From: an uncultured Lachnospiraceae bacterium
Lineage (GTDB): Bacteria; Bacillota; Clostridia; Lachnospirales; Lachnospiraceae
Assembly: GCA_947177515.1 (NCBI GenBank)
Contig: CAMWUU010000021.1
Location: forward strand, 1 to 18,047
Reading direction: 5' to 3'
DNA: 18,047 nucleotides
Below, piece by piece: positions 14,279 through 18,047 of this stretch (its first letter is position 1; every line of letters begins with the position of its first letter). The notes beneath the pieces were generated by a model. It did no database searches and was not told the DNA's origin. It saw nothing but the letters and a program-made list of their open reading frames with translations. The translations under genes and the position numbers were made by a program.

Positions 14279-15568
14279 TCAGCAATAGGAATTGAATATC
14301 ATACCGCTGTAGATTGACGTTAGGTAAGGGTTTGTAAAACCCTGTCTTGCCGTATTTGGGTAGGTGACCACCACCTTATCCACATAATCCATTGGATTGA
14401 GTGCAATGTCCGACATCTTGTGGGACAGTTTTGCAAACAGCCCGTCCGGTTCCTCGAAAAGCGCTTTTAGATGTTCCATTGTCCCGGGCTTTTTTATTAT
14501 TTCAGGATCGATGGAGAGCGTAAAATCCTCATTGCGCCGGATACCGCAGCGGTTCAGTTCTTCAAGGTCAGTGGAAAGAATGTGGGTTAGGTCATTTTGC
14601 AGGCGTGCGGAGCGCCGGTTTCTAGTCAGCCCGGTGCGCGTCAGCGTAAGAAGCGCGTTATAGCTTTTTAAAAAGTCCCCCAGTTCGCCAATTGCCTGCT
14701 CCCCGGCAGTTTCGGGACTGATCTTTACTTCTTTTTTCGAAGCTTTTTTTAAGGTCAGGGAAATATTTTGGTTAATCACAAACTGATTGTGGGGGGTTGT
14801 CTGCTCCCTGCCATCCACAAAAAACTTCGCGTTGGTTGGTTTTTGTGAAATATGATCCAAACCAAAATAATCAACCAGGCCGACAGGTGAAGCTCCATCT
14901 GCCACAGGGGAATCCATAATAGTAAATGCGACGGAATCGCCCTCTGCAAGGCCGGTATCCTCAGAGGAGAGCACGATGCGGGAAGTCTGGTTCGCTGTGT
15001 CCTCTTCTACCTTTGCAAGGATGTGGATGTTGGAGCGGTTGATAAAGTTTGCAAGCTTGTGCATCAGGTCGCGGTTGGTTGAAACTGTGCTGACATTGTA
15101 GGAGAATTCATAGCTGTCCTCCCCGACCTGGATGCGGAAACGGTATGGTGACGGCATGGGACCTTCCGCGTCGGAAGGAACCGGGTGCCCAGTGTTGACC
15201 TGCGGTTTTGCAAGTGATTTAACGCGGATAGAAAACGGTTCGAAAAAAGAAGCGTGCTCCACGTCCTTTAAGGATGCGGATACCGTTTCCGCATCGGAGG
15301 AATGGGCAGAATTAATCACTGTCGGGCGCTCGAAAGCCTTCCCGAGTTCCACTAAGGTATCGGCAAGGGCAAGCGAAGCATCCTTTAAGGAAAGGGTGAA
15401 AAGTTGTTTTTCCCTCGTTAGGTCAATTTTATAGTAAGCGGAATGCCGGTTCATACTCTGGATCCGACTGTAAACCGCTCTCAATTCATTCGGCTTATGG
15501 ACGGAACGTGTGCGCGCCGAAAAATTCGAGGAATATTCAGTTAAAAAATGATTATACGCCTGAATCAT
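14279..15568 (-). CDS. FliD-like (flagellar hook-associated protein 2 family) protein
   Basis: A 429-aa protein. The C-terminal half matches the layout of FliD: FFVDGREQTT followed by ISLTLKKAS (249-276), a segment with FLKSYNALL (299-307), then LEELNRCGIRRNEDFTLSID (335 onward), IIKKPGTMEHLKALFEEPDG and LFAKLSHKM. FliD normally caps the flagellar filament. This copy is short, lacks a clear terminal coiled coil (it ends SGMIFNSYC), and no flagellar gene is nearby. The ribosome binding site AGGAGG lies 6 nt before the ATG. It heads an apparent two-gene unit with the secreted subtilisin. It may be a repurposed surface or adhesion protein. No signal peptide is visible, so the export route is unclear. 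Confidence 0.7.
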   Translation of the reverse strand: MIQAYNHFLTEYSSNFSARTRSVHKPNELRAVYSRIQSMNRHSAYYKIDLTREKQLFTLSLKDASLALADTLVELGKAFERPTVINSAHSSDAETVSASLKDVEHASFFEPFSIRVKSLAKPQVNTGHPVPSDAEGPMPSPYRFRIQVGEDSYEFSYNVSTVSTNRDLMHKLANFINRSNIHILAKVEEDTANQTSRIVLSSEDTGLAEGDSVAFTIMDSPVADGASPVGLVDYFGLDHISQKPTNAKFFVDGREQTTPHNQFVINQNISLTLKKASKKEVKISPETAGEQAIGELGDFLKSYNALLTLTRTGLTRNRRSARLQNDLTHILSTDLEELNRCGIRRNEDFTLSIDPEIIKKPGTMEHLKALFEEPDGLFAKLSHKMSDIALNPMDYVDKVVVTYPNTARQGFTNPYLTSIYSGMIFNSYC

Positions 15569-15620
15569 GGCAACCTCCTGTTATCTGATGCCAAAAGTGG
15601 CACACTTACCTATTTATATT

Positions 15621-15649
15621 ATAATAACACGAAAAGGGCATAATGTAAA
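15621..15649 (-). promoter_or_regulatory. Promoter of the FliD-like/subtilisin unit
   Basis: On the minus strand TTTACA (15649-15644) and TATTAT (15626-15621) are separated by 17 bp. It lies about 50 bp before the gene start. Confidence 0.55.
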
Positions 15650-15768
15650 GATGAAAAAATGAATCTGTATGTTTTAATTTTTTTTTGTCGAAACTTGGCC
15701 GTTGGGAGGATATGGATAATTTTGTGGTATAACCAGGAAAAATGGGGGATAAAGCTGACAAAAACGGC

Positions 15769-15797
15769 TTGATTTTGAGCAGAAATTACGTTATACT
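15769..15797 (+). promoter_or_regulatory. Promoter of the DUF5717-like gene
   Basis: TTGATT (15769-15774), 17-bp spacer, TATACT (15792-15797), about 38 bp before the start codon. Divergent from the promoter at 15621-15649. The 120 bp between them hold no gene I can support. Confidence 0.55.
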
Positions 15798-15834
15798 GGA
15801 GAAAACCTGAAAATATAGCCGGGGAGTGTGTCGT

Positions 15835-18047
15835 TTGAAGGAGAAGATCGAGCAACTAGCGAGGGAAAAATTTGAATATCAGATGCCGAGGCTATGTATC
15901 GAGCCAAAGAAGCTTCTGATTAAGACGCAGGAGGGCAGCGCGCACAGCGGGACGATCCTGCTTTCAAATAGTGCGGGTCGCAGGATGAAGGGGGTATGCT
16001 ACACGGACAATCTGCTTCTGGTTCTTGAAAAGGAGCAGTTTGTTGGTGTGGAGGCGAGGATCCCCTATGTTTTCCATGCCGAGTATGGGAAGGCGGGGGA
16101 TCATCTTTCGGGAAAACTGGTATTTGTGACGGATGCCGGCGAGGAGATACTGCCATATGAAGTGCAGGTTGATTATCCGGCACTTACAGCGGACGGGGAG
16201 GAGATCAAGGATCTTTTCCAGTTTGCAAGCCTTGCTAAAACGAATTGGGAAGCGGCGGAGAGATTGTTTTTTGACCGGGGATTTGAAAAGGCAATCTTCT
16301 ACCATGACAGGCAGTACGAGCTGTTACACCGGGTGCTTGCAGAAACAGAAAGGCGTGGGCAGGCGATGGAGGAATTCCTGGTTGCGACAGGAAAAAAAAC
16401 AGCGGTCAGCCTGCATTTTGACCGGACAGAACTTAATTATGAGGCGGGCGGATATGATTTTAAAGATAGTCTTGTCCTATGCAAAAGTGGCTGGGGTTAT
16501 GTGGAGGGTACGATATCCTGTGATTCGCCTTTTATTAAGCTTGCGGCGACACATTTTGACGGAGCGGACTTTGTAGATGGAACCTTTGCGATAGAGTTTG
16601 TGGTGGGCGCGGCGGGTGCGCCGCCAGGACGAAGGGAGGCTTTTCTTAGGGTAAGCACGGGAAGACAGGAACTTAGTGCAAGCCTTATCTGTGTGGTACC
16701 GCATCGGAAGACGGAACAGCACCGGCAGAGGCAGGCGGCGAAAAAAGCCCTGTGCGGGCTAATGCGCACCTTCCTCTCTTTTTATTGTGCGCAGGGCAAT
16801 GCAAAACACTGTGCGGAGCAGCTTGAGCGGGGACTTGAAATTTTGCAGGGTGCAGTGGGGGAAACTGGGGGGGAGTATGCAGTACGGCTTGCGCGGATTT
16901 ATTTCTGGCAGCTTGCCGGAAGGGATGGCGCGGCGAAGGATGCACTGGCTCTTGTTAAGGAGGAGGCGCTTGCCGGGGATGGGCGACAGTTAGGTTTTTA
17001 TTATTATTTGCTTGCCACACAGAAACAGTGGGGGCAGAAAAACAAGTGGATAACAGTGGAGGATGCCGCCGCAAAGATACGGGTTCTTTGCAGGGAGCAC
17101 CCGGGGGATGCGGGACTTTTTTGTCATCTTTTGCTGCTGGATGAGGAGTACCGCGACCGGAGGGCGCGCTTTGAGGCAATCCGGGAGTTTTGTGCGGAAT
17201 ATGGATACCATGTGCTGCCACTTGCCGAGGCGGTGCGCCTTTTGCGCGTTGATGCCTCGCTTTTGCTGTCCCTTTCGGAATATGAACTGCATGTGCTCAA
17301 ACTTGCATTTTCCTGCGGCTGTGTGGATGGGGAGCTAACGCGCAGGGTTGCGTATCTGGCTGCAAGGGAAAAGGTTTTTTCCCCACTTTTTTACCAGGTA
17401 ATGGGAAAAGCTTACCAAAACCGGCAGGATGATGAATTACTTTTGGCTGTCTGTACCCTGTTAATCCAAAATGGGCGCAGCCGGCAGTGTGACTACCCGT
17501 GGTTTTTGCGTGCTGTAAAACGCCAGATAAAGCTGACGGGGATTGAAGAATACTATATGTATTGCCGCAGCGAAGAGGAAACGGAACCGATACATCCCTT
17601 TATCTTCCAGTATTTTTCCCATGGCTGTAAGCTGGATAACCGCAAAAAGGCAATGCTTTATGCGAACTTGATCAAAAGCCGCAAGGAACATGCCCAGATT
17701 TATCCAAAATACCAGCGCAGCATCGAGGCGTTCGCAGCAGAGCAGTTGGGATGTGGGGCGTTAAACCCTTATCTTGCCGTAATCTATAATGAAGTTTACA
17801 AAAAACAGGTGGCGGGCGAGGAACTTTTGGCTTTGCCGAAAGTAGCCTTTACGCGGCAACTTACCTGTACCGTGGTTCCTGCTGCGCCGGGGAAGGGGGA
17901 GGAAGAATCTTCCCCTAACCCGCAGGGGAAAGAACCAGATTTTGGGGGAAAGGCAAGCTTTGTGCGCGCGGTAATTTATCATCCGGGCATGGTTTTACCA
18001 CTTAGTCTGCCGGTGGTGGACGGGGAGGCGCAAATTCCGGTCTATAC
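15835..18047 (+). CDS. Large DUF5717-like protein (5' part, runs off the window)
   Basis: An uninterrupted frame of 737 codons from TTG 15835 to the window edge. The start is supported by GGGGAG (15821-15826), 8 nt upstream. The N-terminus reads MKEKIEQLAREKFEYQMPRL. Two beta-rich segments follow (SGTILLSNSAGRRMKGVCYT, then GYVEGTISCDSPF), and from about residue 300 the sequence is helical with repeat-like pairs reminiscent of TPR (YAVRLARIYFWQLAGRDGAA, LFYQVMGKAYQNRQDDELL). This arrangement and the wording of the N-terminus match my memory of the DUF5717 family of large Lachnospiraceae proteins, whose function is unknown. No signal peptide or membrane segment appears in the visible part. The assignment is from memory, not a search. 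Confidence 0.75.
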   Translation, partial: MKEKIEQLAREKFEYQMPRLCIEPKKLLIKTQEGSAHSGTILLSNSAGRRMKGVCYTDNLLLVLEKEQFVGVEARIPYVFHAEYGKAGDHLSGKLVFVTDAGEEILPYEVQVDYPALTADGEEIKDLFQFASLAKTNWEAAERLFFDRGFEKAIFYHDRQYELLHRVLAETERRGQAMEEFLVATGKKTAVSLHFDRTELNYEAGGYDFKDSLVLCKSGWGYVEGTISCDSPFIKLAATHFDGADFVDGTFAIEFVVGAAGAPPGRREAFLRVSTGRQELSASLICVVPHRKTEQHRQRQAAKKALCGLMRTFLSFYCAQGNAKHCAEQLERGLEILQGAVGETGGEYAVRLARIYFWQLAGRDGAAKDALALVKEEALAGDGRQLGFYYYLLATQKQWGQKNKWITVEDAAAKIRVLCREHPGDAGLFCHLLLLDEEYRDRRARFEAIREFCAEYGYHVLPLAEAVRLLRVDASLLLSLSEYELHVLKLAFSCGCVDGELTRRVAYLAAREKVFSPLFYQVMGKAYQNRQDDELLLAVCTLLIQNGRSRQCDYPWFLRAVKRQIKLTGIEEYYMYCRSEEETEPIHPFIFQYFSHGCKLDNRKKAMLYANLIKSRKEHAQIYPKYQRSIEAFAAEQLGCGALNPYLAVIYNEVYKKQVAGEELLALPKVAFTRQLTCTVVPAAPGKGEEESSPNPQGKEPDFGGKASFVRAVIYHPGMVLPLSLPVVDGEAQIPVY

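Noticed and set aside
1..18047. tRNA, rRNA genes or a CRISPR array
   Set aside because: None were seen on reading both strands; no cloverleaf with a TTCGA-type arm and no spaced identical repeats.

Overview
The window looks like chromosomal DNA of a Gram-positive anaerobe of the Clostridia, most likely a Lachnospiraceae member. The reasons are the infC-rpmI-rplT order behind a structured leader, strong AGGAGG-type ribosome binding sites, a LiaF-like protein, PepF, and at the right end a large protein resembling the DUF5717 family, which I associate with Lachnospiraceae. The taxon is an inference.

Left part (1 to about 5.5 kb): an AT-rich accessory stretch. It holds two paralogous ABC half-transporters (369-2192 and 3618-5402). 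Each is preceded at a distance by a near-identical 54-bp element (141-194 and 2959-3012, 46 of 54 positions the same, no gaps). The element contains an 8-codon open frame behind a strong Shine-Dalgarno and ends at promoter-like sequence. Between the transporters lie decayed genes: a possible zinc-ribbon (transposase-like) relic, a frameshifted minus-strand gene cut off at the second repeat, and a 117-codon frame with no standard start and one in-frame TAA that runs into the second transporter with an ATGA overlap. A hairpin resembling an IS200/IS605 right end lies after the second transporter. The stretch reads as a duplicated and partly eroded peptide-export region.

Middle part (5.58 to 7.17 kb): the conserved translation operon. 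A strong promoter, an L20-type attenuator leader, infC (IF-3, apparently with an AUU start), rpmI (L35) and rplT (L20), closed by a clear terminator.

Right part (7.2 to 18.05 kb): moderate-GC housekeeping and envelope genes. These are a LiaF-like membrane protein with its own terminator; a probable three-gene unit of HAD hydrolase, single-pass membrane protein with a Pro/Thr/Glu-rich stalk, and oligoendopeptidase F; then, convergent with pepF and only 1 bp away, a minus-strand pair of a FliD-like protein followed by a secreted subtilisin-type protease. A divergent intergenic region with a promoter on each strand leads to the TTG-started DUF5717-like gene, which runs off the window.

The best candidates for something undescribed are the duplicated leader with its mini-ORF, the damaged small-protein gene coupled to the second transporter, and the FliD-like/subtilisin pair outside any flagellar context.
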